NCBI RefSeq assembly: GCF_013375035.1
Contig: NZ_CP056032.1
Span: 3,204,001-3,268,000, forward strand
DNA from: Spirosoma sp. KUDC1026
GTDB taxonomy: Bacteria; Bacteroidota; Bacteroidia; Cytophagales; Spirosomataceae
Direction of reading: 5' to 3'
Length of the DNA stretch: 64,000 nt
Notes under the pieces: generated by a model
Databases searched by the model: none
The model's input: only the letters and a program-made list of their open reading frames with translations
Told to the model about the DNA's origin: nothing
Part shown: positions 1-7,852 of the stretch, in pieces
Layout: every line of letters begins with the position of its first letter
How positions within the stretch are numbered: position 1 is the first letter of the stretch
Translations under genes and position numbers: made by a program

Positions 1-1145
1 GCGGGTAGCCGGGCGATTTCGGCAAACGGACCTGTTTCGGACAAGCCTCGTTCGATCCGGAAACCCGTTTCGGTCAGGCTATTGTCGCGCCAGGTCAACA
101 CTGTCTGATCGCGGGGGCTGGTTGTCGCGACCAGACTATCGGGAAATTCAACGTAGTCGGATTGCAGTTCGCTTAAATCCCGTCGCCAGATTGACGGTCC
201 AAGGATCGTAAATACCGAACGGTTGGATACCGACAGGGCTGTCAGACCGGAAATGTAACGTCGGCGGTCGGTTGGTAAACCGGCGCTGATGTCAATCCAG
301 GTCTTCCCCTGGTCCGTGCTGGCATACACATTCCGGGTGTAGTCTGTCGAAACAAACCAGAACTTATCGGTTACGGCCAGCAGTCGGGTTGACGGTTGCT
401 CAGTCTGGTTCAACCGGGACGTGAGCGTTATGATGCGCCACGCCTGCCGATTCAGATCATACACTCGAAAACCGTCCCGGTTGCTCGTTACTAGCAGACT
501 ACCCGTGTTGGTGACCGCGATTTGCTGAATGGAATACTGGCTGTCAAGTAATTTTGTCCACGTCTTACCAGCGTTCGTGGAAAGCAATATTGCCGAAGAG
601 GTATAGGCGAAGAGCGAATCGTTCCGGCAGGCAATTCCTTTTAAGTCCTGGACCGGACTGGTTTGCCAGGTTACGCCATAGTCAGCGGAGAGCAGCACCG
701 CCCCCTCGTAGTCGTACCGGGCCGCGATTAACAACTGGCCATTGGTCGTCAACTGCGAGATATTGGTGAACGGTGACTCAGTTTTGACGCCAGCCCATAT
801 TTTACCGCCGTCCGTCGATACGTACAGACCAGCACCGCTGGCGGCAAACAGCCGTCCGTTGAGCTTTACCAGCGATCTGGCGGGAGGATCGGGGTAATTA
901 GGACCGGTCGACGTACCAACGAACGACCAGGTTTGCCCTTCATCGGACGTGTACGCTACGTTCCGACTCGATGTGATACCATTTACTTCCTGAACGACCG
1001 ATGACCAGGTTTCGTCTCCTTGCGAGTACACCGAAGCGGGCCACCTGGATGACCCCGTAAACACACGCTGCCATTGAGCTTGGACCGGTGCGGATTGAAA
1101 AAAACAGATAAGTAGAAAAAAATAAGCAGGTAAACGTAGCGGCAT
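1..1145 (-). CDS. secreted Asp-box (BNR) repeat protein with Fn3 domain, 3' end outside window
   Basis: The frame stays open from an ATG at 1145 to the window edge, so about 381 residues are visible and the C-terminus is missing. The N-terminus is a signal peptide (hydrophobic run to about residue 20, cleavage near VQA-QW). At least five Asp-box motifs of the S-x-D-x-G-x-T-W type follow (SDEGQTW, STDGGKIW, SADYGVTW, STNAGKTW, STDQGKTW), which form the turns of a sialidase/sortilin-type beta-propeller. The visible end looks like a fibronectin type III strand pair (LTWRDNS...TGFRIER). The protein is probably exported and either surface-bound or secreted; an enzymatic role cannot be claimed, since Asp-boxes are structural. 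It is divergent from the next gene with only 38 bp between the two starts. Confidence 0.8.
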   Translation of the reverse strand, partial: MPLRLPAYFFLLICFFQSAPVQAQWQRVFTGSSRWPASVYSQGDETWSSVVQEVNGITSSRNVAYTSDEGQTWSFVGTSTGPNYPDPPARSLVKLNGRLFAASGAGLYVSTDGGKIWAGVKTESPFTNISQLTTNGQLLIAARYDYEGAVLLSADYGVTWQTSPVQDLKGIACRNDSLFAYTSSAILLSTNAGKTWTKLLDSQYSIQQIAVTNTGSLLVTSNRDGFRVYDLNRQAWRIITLTSRLNQTEQPSTRLLAVTDKFWFVSTDYTRNVYASTDQGKTWIDISAGLPTDRRRYISGLTALSVSNRSVFTILGPSIWRRDLSELQSDYVEFPDSLVATTSPRDQTVLTWRDNSLTETGFRIERGLSETGPFAEIARLP

Positions 1146-1163
1146 ATAAAGAATAAAAGGCGA

Positions 1164-1171
1164 TATGTTTA
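1164..1171 (+). promoter_or_regulatory. possible -7 element TATGTTTA
   Basis: TATGTTTA matches the Bacteroidota -7 consensus TAnnTTTG except at the last base and lies 12 bp before the ATG at 1184. No clear -33 TTTG was found in the 38-bp divergent gap, so support is weak. Confidence 0.25.
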
Positions 1172-1183
1172 GTTTTCAGACAA

Positions 1184-2554
1184 ATGACAAAGTACCGAAA
1201 CCGCGCGAAAAAAGTAGTGCCTTTGCCGGCCCTGTGGGCATTTATTTTTTTACTGAACTGGGGCTGCAAACCCGTCGACCCGGTAGCCGACTCTTTCCCG
1301 GATAAAATCATTCTGCAGGACGCCCGATTCAACACCGACAGCACGCAGATCGCCCTGCGCTGGAGCCGCTTGACGCACGCTGATTTTGTGGCCTACCAAC
1401 TGCTCCGCTCAGAAGATCCGGCTTTCGATCCCGTTACCCGGACGGGAAGTTTCAGCGTTATAGCCCGGATTGATCAGGCTGACTCAACGACGTACGTTGA
1501 CAGAAACATTCCTTATGCTCCTTATCTGCGTTACGCCGTTGTAGGGCTCTTGTCGACACCGGGCACGCCAGCGCGTATCACCAGTAATAGTGTGGACTGT
1601 ACGTTACCCCAGCACCCGTTTCTGTTTTCGGTTGATAACAATGGCCCCTATGAGATTCTGTTCCATTCACTGCGCCAGGAATTTTATCTGTTTTATCAAT
1701 CAGGTTTAATTGAGTCCTACACGCTTCAGTCGAAGCGCGTGGCCAGCTATGCCGACGCCCGATTTGCTATTCTCAATTTTAATCAAACCGAGTATTCATA
1801 TTATCCGCATATCGATCCTCGAACGGGAGATTTGTATGTTCCGACCGGGTTCTCTTACGTTCGGTTTCCGGGAGGAGATCTCAATAAGGTGCAGTATGTT
1901 ATGCGTCCTAACGTAGTCTGGTCGCTGGCAACTTCGGAAAATGTGTTTTTTTTATCGAGTGAGGTAATAACGAGCTATGTAGGGGGAAAAGCGTCGGCAG
2001 TAGGCGGTTATTACGCTAGACGAGCCGACAAACTAATTGCCTTCCGTAATGACATTAACCCGGTGATTCACCTGCTGGCAATTAGTATGAATAGCTTTCC
2101 TACCCGGTCAGTGCTGCATTATTTTAAGCCCACGGGGGAGTATATTTCTACCATCGAGCAGGTCGGTGACGCACCCGTCGACCACCGGATCGTTCGGGTT
2201 GCCCCCGATGGCACTTATCTACTGACTTCGAACAAAGGTTCGCTTTTTGATTACAATCTAGTCCTGAAGGGGACACTTGCTGCCAACTCACCGAACAGCG
2301 TATACGCGGATTATGCCTTCAGTGACGACAGTCAACTGATCTACGCGGCCAACAGCCAGGTCAAAGCCGTTGATGTCTTTGACAGAAACCTGCGCCGACA
2401 ACGGTCGCTGCCAATCCGCGGTTATCCGTATCGGTTGTTTAAAGTCAATCGTGAGTTGATGGCAGTCTGCTCACGGTATCCTGTCTCGATGGGAAACGGT
2501 TTCCCGCAGAATACCGTTGGACAAGCCTTTGTCGTACGCCTGACCGACTTGTAA
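1184..2554 (+). CDS. lipoprotein with N-terminal Fn3-like domain and propeller-like body
   Basis: 456 residues. A basic N-terminus and hydrophobic stretch end at a Cys near residue 28 (LNWGC), an SpII lipobox of the loose Bacteroidota type, so the protein is likely anchored in the outer membrane or on the surface. Residues about 35-130 look like a fibronectin type III fold (IALRWSR...FVAYQLLRSED). The remaining ~300 residues are strand-rich with recurring short motifs (DPRTGDLYV, DDSQLIYAANS) that suggest a beta-propeller. No catalytic motif was recognised. The start follows the TATGTTTA box. It is divergent from the Asp-box/Fn3 gene, and the shared Fn3 content suggests both belong to one cell-surface function. 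Confidence 0.75.
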   Translation: MTKYRNRAKKVVPLPALWAFIFLLNWGCKPVDPVADSFPDKIILQDARFNTDSTQIALRWSRLTHADFVAYQLLRSEDPAFDPVTRTGSFSVIARIDQADSTTYVDRNIPYAPYLRYAVVGLLSTPGTPARITSNSVDCTLPQHPFLFSVDNNGPYEILFHSLRQEFYLFYQSGLIESYTLQSKRVASYADARFAILNFNQTEYSYYPHIDPRTGDLYVPTGFSYVRFPGGDLNKVQYVMRPNVVWSLATSENVFFLSSEVITSYVGGKASAVGGYYARRADKLIAFRNDINPVIHLLAISMNSFPTRSVLHYFKPTGEYISTIEQVGDAPVDHRIVRVAPDGTYLLTSNKGSLFDYNLVLKGTLAANSPNSVYADYAFSDDSQLIYAANSQVKAVDVFDRNLRRQRSLPIRGYPYRLFKVNRELMAVCSRYPVSMGNGFPQNTVGQAFVVRLTDL

Positions 2555-2626
2555 TCAGATTGCTCAACGCCTGCCGGTGGAGGAGGGAAGGCATCAGGCC
2601 ATTAAGCTGGGGGGCAAGATTTTGGT

Positions 2627-3943
2627 TTACCTGTTATCAGAGCCGTGCGCTGATTCGGTAAACGCAGACTGGACGGACGCTTGTGTCAACGTAATGGTGT
2701 GCAGCCCTGACGCGAACTGGTAGCGTACGGTCAGTCCGTACGTATCGCCGATCTGCTTCACGATCGCCAGCCCAAGTCCGACGGATTCCTGAACGCTGGT
2801 TTCTTTCTTAAACCGCTGAAACAGCGCTGCTGTATCCGTTACAGGAGCCGGACCGGTGTTACTGAGTGACAGCAAATGAGTGTACGACTGCACCTCAATG
2901 CGCCCGCCCGGGTAGTTGTGCCGGATGGCGTTACTGACCAGATTCGACAGTAAACTCTCGGCCAGAAAAGCGGGTAACGTAGCGTAGAACGCCTGATCCG
3001 GGTTCACTTCGGCCCGAATGGTGATTTCCTTATGGTGCAGCACCTCCTCCATATCCGTCAGCCGCTGCATGAGCTCATGGGTCAGATTGATGGGCTGGGC
3101 GTCAACGAATTGATGATTCTCGATCTTGGCCAGCAGTAATAGCCCCTGGTTCAGCCGCGCCATGCGCCGGGATGCCTGGTAAATAGCTTCAATCCAGGTA
3201 GTTTGCTCCTGTGTCAACTGCTCCGATTGAATGAGCTGCTCGACCTTGGCGTTAATCAGTGCCAGGGGGGTCTGCATCTCGTGGGAGGCATTTTCCGTAA
3301 ACTCCTTCAGGCTTCGGTAATCGTGCTGCATCTTGTCGGCCATCTTGTTGAAGACGTCGTTCAGCTCGGTGAACTCGGTAATGCTGGAGGGTTCTAGTTG
3401 TAAGGGGCTGCTTTGCCGGATATCAAAGCCTTTGATGCGCGACAACGTATCGTAGAACGGGTGCCAGAGCCGCCCCGACAGCCGACTCTGAAACCAGAAC
3501 GTTCCCAGCAGGAGCAGGCCCAGAAACAGGAGCATGGCCAACGTAATGGCTTCAATCAGCCGAAAGGTCTGGATTAGTGATTTCCGGATTTCAACCCGGT
3601 AGAGCTGACCCTTAATGGGGGCGTAAAAAGCCAGCTGCCGGAAGGGCGTGACCTCGTTGTCGTAGCGGTTAAGAATAAGCGTGTCGGTCAATACGTCGCC
3701 CTCAACCGGCCGATTACTCACCGGCATGATCTCAATTTTATTTTCGACGAAATACGGGCTGCTCGACCAGGTATCGTGCGTCCGGATGTAGGCTTCGAAA
3801 TCCTGCTTTTCGATCTGCAGTCGGGTTTCAACCTCGTCGTAGATCAGGTACCGGATGATCTGGTAGAACGCCAGCGCGGTCAGCAGGTAAATGACCAGCG
3901 AGAAGGCGAAGTAGATCCGGTTGGTTTGGGCGAGTAGTTTCAA
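2627..3943 (-). CDS. sensor histidine kinase
   Basis: 438 residues. TM helices at about 9-31 and 125-150 enclose a ~95-residue periplasmic sensor region. A HAMP-like linker leads to the HisKA helix with the phospho-acceptor His221 (ENASHEMQTPLAL). The HATPase domain shows an N-box (LLSNLVSNAIRHN), a degenerate G1 box (SNTGPAP), an F-box (LFQRFKK) and a G2 box (VGLGLAIVKQI). The substituted G1 is common in Bacteroidota kinases. The start ATG overlaps the stop of the response regulator by 4 nt (ATGA), so the two are translationally coupled. It phosphorylates the adjacent OmpR-type regulator; the signal sensed is unknown. Confidence 0.93.
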   Translation of the reverse strand: MKLLAQTNRIYFAFSLVIYLLTALAFYQIIRYLIYDEVETRLQIEKQDFEAYIRTHDTWSSSPYFVENKIEIMPVSNRPVEGDVLTDTLILNRYDNEVTPFRQLAFYAPIKGQLYRVEIRKSLIQTFRLIEAITLAMLLFLGLLLLGTFWFQSRLSGRLWHPFYDTLSRIKGFDIRQSSPLQLEPSSITEFTELNDVFNKMADKMQHDYRSLKEFTENASHEMQTPLALINAKVEQLIQSEQLTQEQTTWIEAIYQASRRMARLNQGLLLLAKIENHQFVDAQPINLTHELMQRLTDMEEVLHHKEITIRAEVNPDQAFYATLPAFLAESLLSNLVSNAIRHNYPGGRIEVQSYTHLLSLSNTGPAPVTDTAALFQRFKKETSVQESVGLGLAIVKQIGDTYGLTVRYQFASGLHTITLTQASVQSAFTESAHGSDNR

Positions 3944-4617
3944 GAGGGACTGAATTTATAGCCGATGCCGTACACCGAACGCACGTAATCGCCCGCGCCT
4001 TTTTCGAGTAATTTGCGACGCAGGTTTTTGATGTGCGAATACACCATATCCAGCGAATCGGCCGAGTCGATGTTGTCGCCCCAGAGGTGTTCGGCAATGG
4101 ACATTTTCGTCAGAACAACGTCTACATTGGACAGAAAATACAGCAGCAGGTCATACTCTTTTCGCGAGAGGGGGGTTGGCTGATCGGTCACATAAACCAG
4201 CCGCGACTGGGGTACCACCCGGATTTCCTCAAACCGGATTTCCGTTTGTCCGCCAAACTGCCGCCGACGTAACAGCGATTTTACCCGCGCGTTCAACTCC
4301 GAGAGGTGAAACGGCTTGGTCAGGTAATCGTCGGAGCCAATTTCCAGACCCTTTAGTTTGTCTTCCAGTGAGTTACGGGCCGAAATGATGATTACGCCGG
4401 TTGTTGCTTCCAGCCGCTTCAGATTCTGAATCAATTGAAGACCATCCCCATCGGGCAGCGTCAGGTCGACAATGACGCAGTCGTACGAATAAAGATAGAC
4501 CCGTTCATCAGCCTCCTGAAACGTAGCGGCCGTTTCGCAGATATACCCCTCCCGGCTCATGTAGGCCGTAATACTTTCGGCCAGACCCTGTTCATCTTCG
4601 ACTACCAGCACTTTCAT
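3940..4617 (-). CDS. OmpR/PhoB-family response regulator
   Basis: 225 residues. The receiver domain (1-120) has the acidic pair E7/D8, phospho-acceptor D51 (IVDLTLPDGDG) and the conserved Lys of the LTKPF motif. The C-terminal winged helix (about 128-225) has the OmpR signature: LSRKEYDLLLYFLSN, the recognition region SLDMVYSHIKNLRRKL and the wing VYGIGYKF. It is first in a two-gene operon with the kinase (4-nt overlap). The 177-bp upstream region carries a TAGCTTTG box on this strand at 4746-4739. Confidence 0.95.
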   Translation of the reverse strand: MKVLVVEDEQGLAESITAYMSREGYICETAATFQEADERVYLYSYDCVIVDLTLPDGDGLQLIQNLKRLEATTGVIIISARNSLEDKLKGLEIGSDDYLTKPFHLSELNARVKSLLRRRQFGGQTEIRFEEIRVVPQSRLVYVTDQPTPLSRKEYDLLLYFLSNVDVVLTKMSIAEHLWGDNIDSADSLDMVYSHIKNLRRKLLEKGAGDYVRSVYGIGYKFSPS

Positions 4618-4738
4618 ACGTTACCTGCCAAGTAAATCTCTAAGGTAGTGGTCAATTCTGGAAAGATTTGGGAAGTTCGCGTTCGCAATCGTCCGGAGAG
4701 AATCACCGTTCATCGTCGGATCTGCCACGTATACGTAA

Positions 4739-4746
4739 CAAAGCTA
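4739..4746 (-). promoter_or_regulatory. -7 element TAGCTTTG for the two-component operon
   Basis: Read on the minus strand this is TAGCTTTG, a perfect TAnnTTTG match. It would start transcription about 115 nt before the response-regulator ATG at 4617. No TTTG -33 box was seen at the usual distance. Confidence 0.4.
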
Positions 4747-4782
4747 CCCGGAGTGGAAATTCGATCTGTGTACATTACTTAA

Positions 4783-4790
4783 TAGCTTTG
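4783..4790 (+). promoter_or_regulatory. -7 element TAGCTTTG before the Crp-like gene
   Basis: A perfect TAnnTTTG match, identical in sequence to the element on the opposite strand at 4739-4746. It ends only 4 bp before the ATG at 4795, so a promoter here would give an almost leaderless mRNA. Confidence 0.4.
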
Positions 4791-4794
4791 ACCA

Positions 4795-5364
4795 ATGGAA
4801 GAGCTAATTGCCTATCTGCTTGAATTTGGTCACCTTGACGGTCAGCAACGGGAGCTGATTCAGACGAAGGCCAGACACCGGCACATCGCCAAAGGGGCTT
4901 ATTTTGCCGAAGCGGGGAAAATCTCCACGCAGATAGGCTACGTAACGGACGGCGTTTTTCGGGTCTGTTATTACGATAAGGTAGGTGACAGCTTCACCCG
5001 GTACTTTGTTTACGAAAACCGATTTGTGGTTGATGTTAACAGCTTTCGCGACGATAAGCCTTCCACCGAGTACATTGAAGCCATTACGGATTGCCAGTTA
5101 TTGGTCTTTTCCAAAGAAGACTTTACGCAGCTGGCCGCGCTTATTCCCGGGTGGCAGGATATATTCGTTAAAATCACGTCCTACGTACTGGAAAACAAGT
5201 TGAAATTTACCAGCAATATGCTGGTGCAGGACGCCCAGAAACGATACCTAAATTTTTTGGATCACTATCCAGGACTGGCCAATCGGGTTCCGCTCACTAT
5301 GCTGGCCTCTTACCTGGGCATCACCCCGTCCTCGCTCAGTCGAATCCGAAAAAAGATTACCTGA
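4795..5364 (+). CDS. Crp/Fnr-family transcriptional regulator
   Basis: 189 residues. The N-terminal half is a cyclic-nucleotide-binding-like beta-barrel (AKGAYFAEAGKISTQIGYVTDGVFRV...), followed by a dimer helix and a short C-terminal HTH (TMLASYLGITPSSLSRIRKK). The effector pocket lacks an obvious FGE..L..R cAMP signature, as in most short Bacteroidota members of the family, so the ligand is unknown. No better in-frame Met lies downstream, so this start is kept despite the -7 box ending 4 bp before it. The next gene follows on the same strand 75 bp later. Confidence 0.88.
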   Translation: MEELIAYLLEFGHLDGQQRELIQTKARHRHIAKGAYFAEAGKISTQIGYVTDGVFRVCYYDKVGDSFTRYFVYENRFVVDVNSFRDDKPSTEYIEAITDCQLLVFSKEDFTQLAALIPGWQDIFVKITSYVLENKLKFTSNMLVQDAQKRYLNFLDHYPGLANRVPLTMLASYLGITPSSLSRIRKKIT

Positions 5365-5439
5365 CGCATTTCTTGCCAATTGGCAATTGTGCTGACCAGG
5401 AGATCGCTCAACTTTGTTTCATCACTAACAAGCAACAAG

Positions 5440-6030
5440 ATGGAATCGACGAATCTCCTCAGACAGATTGAGTTTATCAAGGAGGTAGACAAGCTGAAAT
5501 ACATCCTTCGCAAGACGAAGCTGCTGAACAGCAATCGCAACGAGAATGACGCCGAACACAGCTGGCATCTGGCCTTGATGGCTCTTGTTCTGGTTGATCA
5601 CGCGAATTTTCCGGTCGATCTGCTCAAGGTCATCAAGATGCTGCTGATTCATGATATTGTCGAAATAGACGCGGGCGACACGTTTATTTATGACACGCAG
5701 AAGAATCATACCAATACGGTTGAAGAGCGGAAAGCCGCTCAACGAATCTTTGGCCTACTGCCCGATGAGCAGGCCGCGGACTTAATCGCCATCTGGGAAG
5801 AGTTTGAGGAGAACCAGACCAACGAAGCTAAGTTTGCCCGGGCTATGGACCGGCTCGAACCCCTGTTGCAGAACACGTCGAACAATGGCGGGACCTGGGC
5901 CGAATTCGACGTAAAGTATGAGCAGGTGTATTCCCGGAAACAGGTTATCCAGCAGGGGTCTGACCGGATCTGGCAGTACGCAGATCAACTGCTCAATGAC
6001 AGTGTTGAGAAAGGAATCTTAAAAAAATAA
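5440..6030 (+). CDS. HD-domain hydrolase (YfbR-like 5'-deoxynucleotidase family)
   Basis: 196 residues from the ATG at 5440; an in-frame ATG at 5380 would add 20 unconserved residues and is less likely. Metal-binding HD residues are visible: H43 (AEHSWH), H71-D72 (LLIHDIVEIDAGD) and a later Asp in FARAMDRLEPL. The family hydrolyses phosphate esters such as 5'-dNMPs with a divalent metal; the substrate here is inferred. The 3' end overlaps the convergent DUF998 gene by 12 bp. Confidence 0.85.
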   Translation: MESTNLLRQIEFIKEVDKLKYILRKTKLLNSNRNENDAEHSWHLALMALVLVDHANFPVDLLKVIKMLLIHDIVEIDAGDTFIYDTQKNHTNTVEERKAAQRIFGLLPDEQAADLIAIWEEFEENQTNEAKFARAMDRLEPLLQNTSNNGGTWAEFDVKYEQVYSRKQVIQQGSDRIWQYADQLLNDSVEKGILKK

Positions 6031-6600
6031 GTAATCCGACAGCCCGGAAAGCGGCTGCTGATTAACTAGGCCTAGTAACAGCAGGCTACCGAATAACAGA
6101 GCCTCAACGATACGTTGTGTCAGCCCTCTGATAGGAATGCCAGGAACAGACAGGAGAACCGCCCCGGTGACTACTACGCCCGCTGCCAGCGAAAACAGGC
6201 TGTAACCGGCAATGGTGGGACCGGGGCTCAACTGGCTTAGCCAGTAAGCTCCACCGAGGTATTCAATGCCCCCGCCCAGGTTGTGCAGCTGCTGCCGCCC
6301 GCTGCCCGACGCAGGCGAACCAACATCGCAGGGGAACAGGGCCGCTATGACGTAACCCGCACCAACGCAGGTTGCCAGACCAGTCGTAGTTTTATCTTCC
6401 GTCAGCCAGGCTGCCAGCCACAAAAGTAACCCCACGGGCAGAAACAGGCCATAACTTACCGGCCGTGTAAGGGGAGTACCTATCTCTCCCAGTTCACTGA
6501 TGGTGTCCCGCCAATGGCTGTACCCCGGTTTTCGTGAATTAGCATACAGCATGCCGACTACAAGCCATAACGTACTGACAAGGATAAAGAAAAACGGCAT
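6019..6600 (-). CDS. DUF998-family integral membrane protein
   Basis: 193 residues with about six TM helices. The family pattern is present: YSHWRDTISELGEIGTPL after TM1, a FPCDVGSP loop, and a His in the next loop (QQLHNLGGG). No biochemical role is established for the family. It ends inside the 3' end of the HD hydrolase gene (12-bp convergent overlap). A terminator hairpin lies 138 bp upstream of its start. Confidence 0.8.
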   Translation of the reverse strand: MPFFFILVSTLWLVVGMLYANSRKPGYSHWRDTISELGEIGTPLTRPVSYGLFLPVGLLLWLAAWLTEDKTTTGLATCVGAGYVIAALFPCDVGSPASGSGRQQLHNLGGGIEYLGGAYWLSQLSPGPTIAGYSLFSLAAGVVVTGAVLLSVPGIPIRGLTQRIVEALLFGSLLLLGLVNQQPLSGLSDYLFF

Positions 6601-6731
6601 GAGCGATGAGCACCTGGTTGCGAAAGAGTCGGCTCAAAAGTGGGGCTCAATGCCGAGTAGCGGGTGGCTTTTTTGATAAAAGGCCGTAGGAACTGACAGC
6701 AAGCGGAAGAGCCTGACTACCAGGGGCAGAA

Positions 6732-6766
6732 AACAAAAAAGGCTGGTCGTAATGCGACCAGCCTTT
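6732..6766 (-). terminator. intrinsic terminator of the DUF3817 operon
   Basis: Perfect 12-bp stem (AAAGGCTGGTCG, 5-nt loop, CGACCAGCCTTT). On the minus strand it is followed by TTTTTTGTTT, so it ends transcripts of the two genes at 6938-7728. Confidence 0.8.
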
Positions 6767-6807
6767 CCGGTGTTGAATACAACCTGAATTGAAAAAGCAA
6801 TTTTGGT

Positions 6808-6827
6808 AACCCGCGCTCCTTCGGGTT
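6808..6827. other. short hairpin with CUCCUU/AAGGAG loop
   Basis: A 6-bp stem (AACCCG/CGGGTT) encloses an 8-nt loop that reads CGCTCCTT on plus and AAGGAGCG on minus. It lies between the DUF3817 stop and the terminator, so it would be in the 3' UTR of that operon. Function unknown. Confidence 0.35.
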
Positions 6828-6937
6828 TGATGAGTTAAAGTTGGCTGCTTAAAAGAAATAATCCAAATTTTTTCTCAAATAATACCGTTTTACTGAGCGA
6901 ACGGTCCAAAACTACGGCTGTTGTCAGGTCTAACTAG

Positions 6938-7261
6938 TTAGCTGTTCGATTCGCGCTTGTGAATAGGGGCCAGAATCTGGTGGTCGACATAGAACGTACC
7001 GAACGGAATAAACGAGGCCAGCAGGACTTTCCAGCTCGTTTCGGTAAACTTCCAGTGGTATTCAATGCCTACGCTAATGGTGTTGATAACGAAAAACACA
7101 AAGAACAGACCGTGAACCGGGCCGATGCTTTTGACCCAGCTCGGGTCGTTATAAGCGTACTTCAGGGGCATGCCGATACCGATTAGAACGAGCAGGGAGA
7201 CGCCTTCGAGGAAAGCGATTAGCCGGAGTCGGCCGATTTTGGTGGTGAAGAAAGTTTGCAT
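6938..7261 (-). CDS. DUF3817-family membrane protein
   Basis: 107 residues from the ATG at 7261; the frame extends upstream to 7354 but only through sequence that overlaps the preceding gene. Three TM helices and the family pattern RLIAFLEGVSLLVLIGIGMPLKY...GPVHGLFF. DUF3817 members are short integral membrane proteins of unknown function. It lies 2 bp downstream of the membrane protein gene at 7264-7728 and ends before the terminator at 6738-6766, so the two form an operon. Confidence 0.85.
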   Translation of the reverse strand: MQTFFTTKIGRLRLIAFLEGVSLLVLIGIGMPLKYAYNDPSWVKSIGPVHGLFFVFFVINTISVGIEYHWKFTETSWKVLLASFIPFGTFYVDHQILAPIHKRESNS

Positions 7262-7263
7262 GG

Positions 7264-7728
7264 TTAAAACGGACGAAAATAAGGACGATTGGCCAGCGGT
7301 GAGAATGGCCAGGGAATTGCCGCAAAGATGACCAGCAGAGCTAGCGCAAACCAAATGGTCATGGTCCTGAATTTGGCCTGATCGGTCGGTTGCCGCTTGG
7401 CCGCCGACGAGCCGATCGTGATCAGCACGATGGCGACGGTCATCAGCAGGACATGCGTTAGGCCGAAAAACTGCACGGTGGCATTCTTGCTGGCTTCGGT
7501 ATAGTGACTCCGGAAGTAACTCACCAACGGGCTATTGAAATACAACAGATACCCCAGTATCAATTGAACGTGGGCAATAGTGGCCGTGGTATGCCGCAGC
7601 AGATTATCGAATTTCGTAAACGGAACCGAACCGGAGAAACCCCGGACACCCCGGTAGATGCCGTACACCAGACTCAACAGCACCATCCACCGCCAGTAGG
7701 AGTGGAGCACTAACAGGATTGAATACAT
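7264..7728 (-). CDS. four-TM membrane protein
   Basis: 154 residues with about four TM helices. Histidines near the membrane faces (LHSYWRWMVL at the N-terminus, TIAHVQLILGYLLY, LTHVLLMTV) recall small cytochrome-b-like or DoxX-like membrane proteins, but no haem ligand pattern can be proved by eye. It is first gene of a two-gene operon with the DUF3817 protein. The 124-bp upstream region contains a 12-bp palindrome of alternating CG/TA steps at 7782-7793. Confidence 0.65.
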   Translation of the reverse strand: MYSILLVLHSYWRWMVLLSLVYGIYRGVRGFSGSVPFTKFDNLLRHTTATIAHVQLILGYLLYFNSPLVSYFRSHYTEASKNATVQFFGLTHVLLMTVAIVLITIGSSAAKRQPTDQAKFRTMTIWFALALLVIFAAIPWPFSPLANRPYFRPF

Positions 7729-7852
7729 CAGAAAGGTAATACAAGATTGAGCGCCGTAAAATCAGGTACTATATGGGTAAGCGTACGCGTACGTGCTACG
7801 CTGCAAAGTTCTGTCCCAGTACCAAAACTCGTTAGGACAGGTAACGCCAGTT

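Larger units (their letters stand above)
6601..6937. other. 337-bp intergenic region with two hairpins
   Basis: No coding frame was found. It holds the strong hairpin at 6738-6766 and a short one at 6808-6827. The rest is ordinary, moderately AT-rich sequence, including the presumed promoter of the DUF998 gene, which could not be pinned down. Confidence 0.6.

Noticed and set aside
7782-7793. Palindrome CGTACGCGTACG as an operator
   Set aside because: CGTAC/ACGTA words are very frequent in this window, so a 12-bp palindrome of them is weak evidence.
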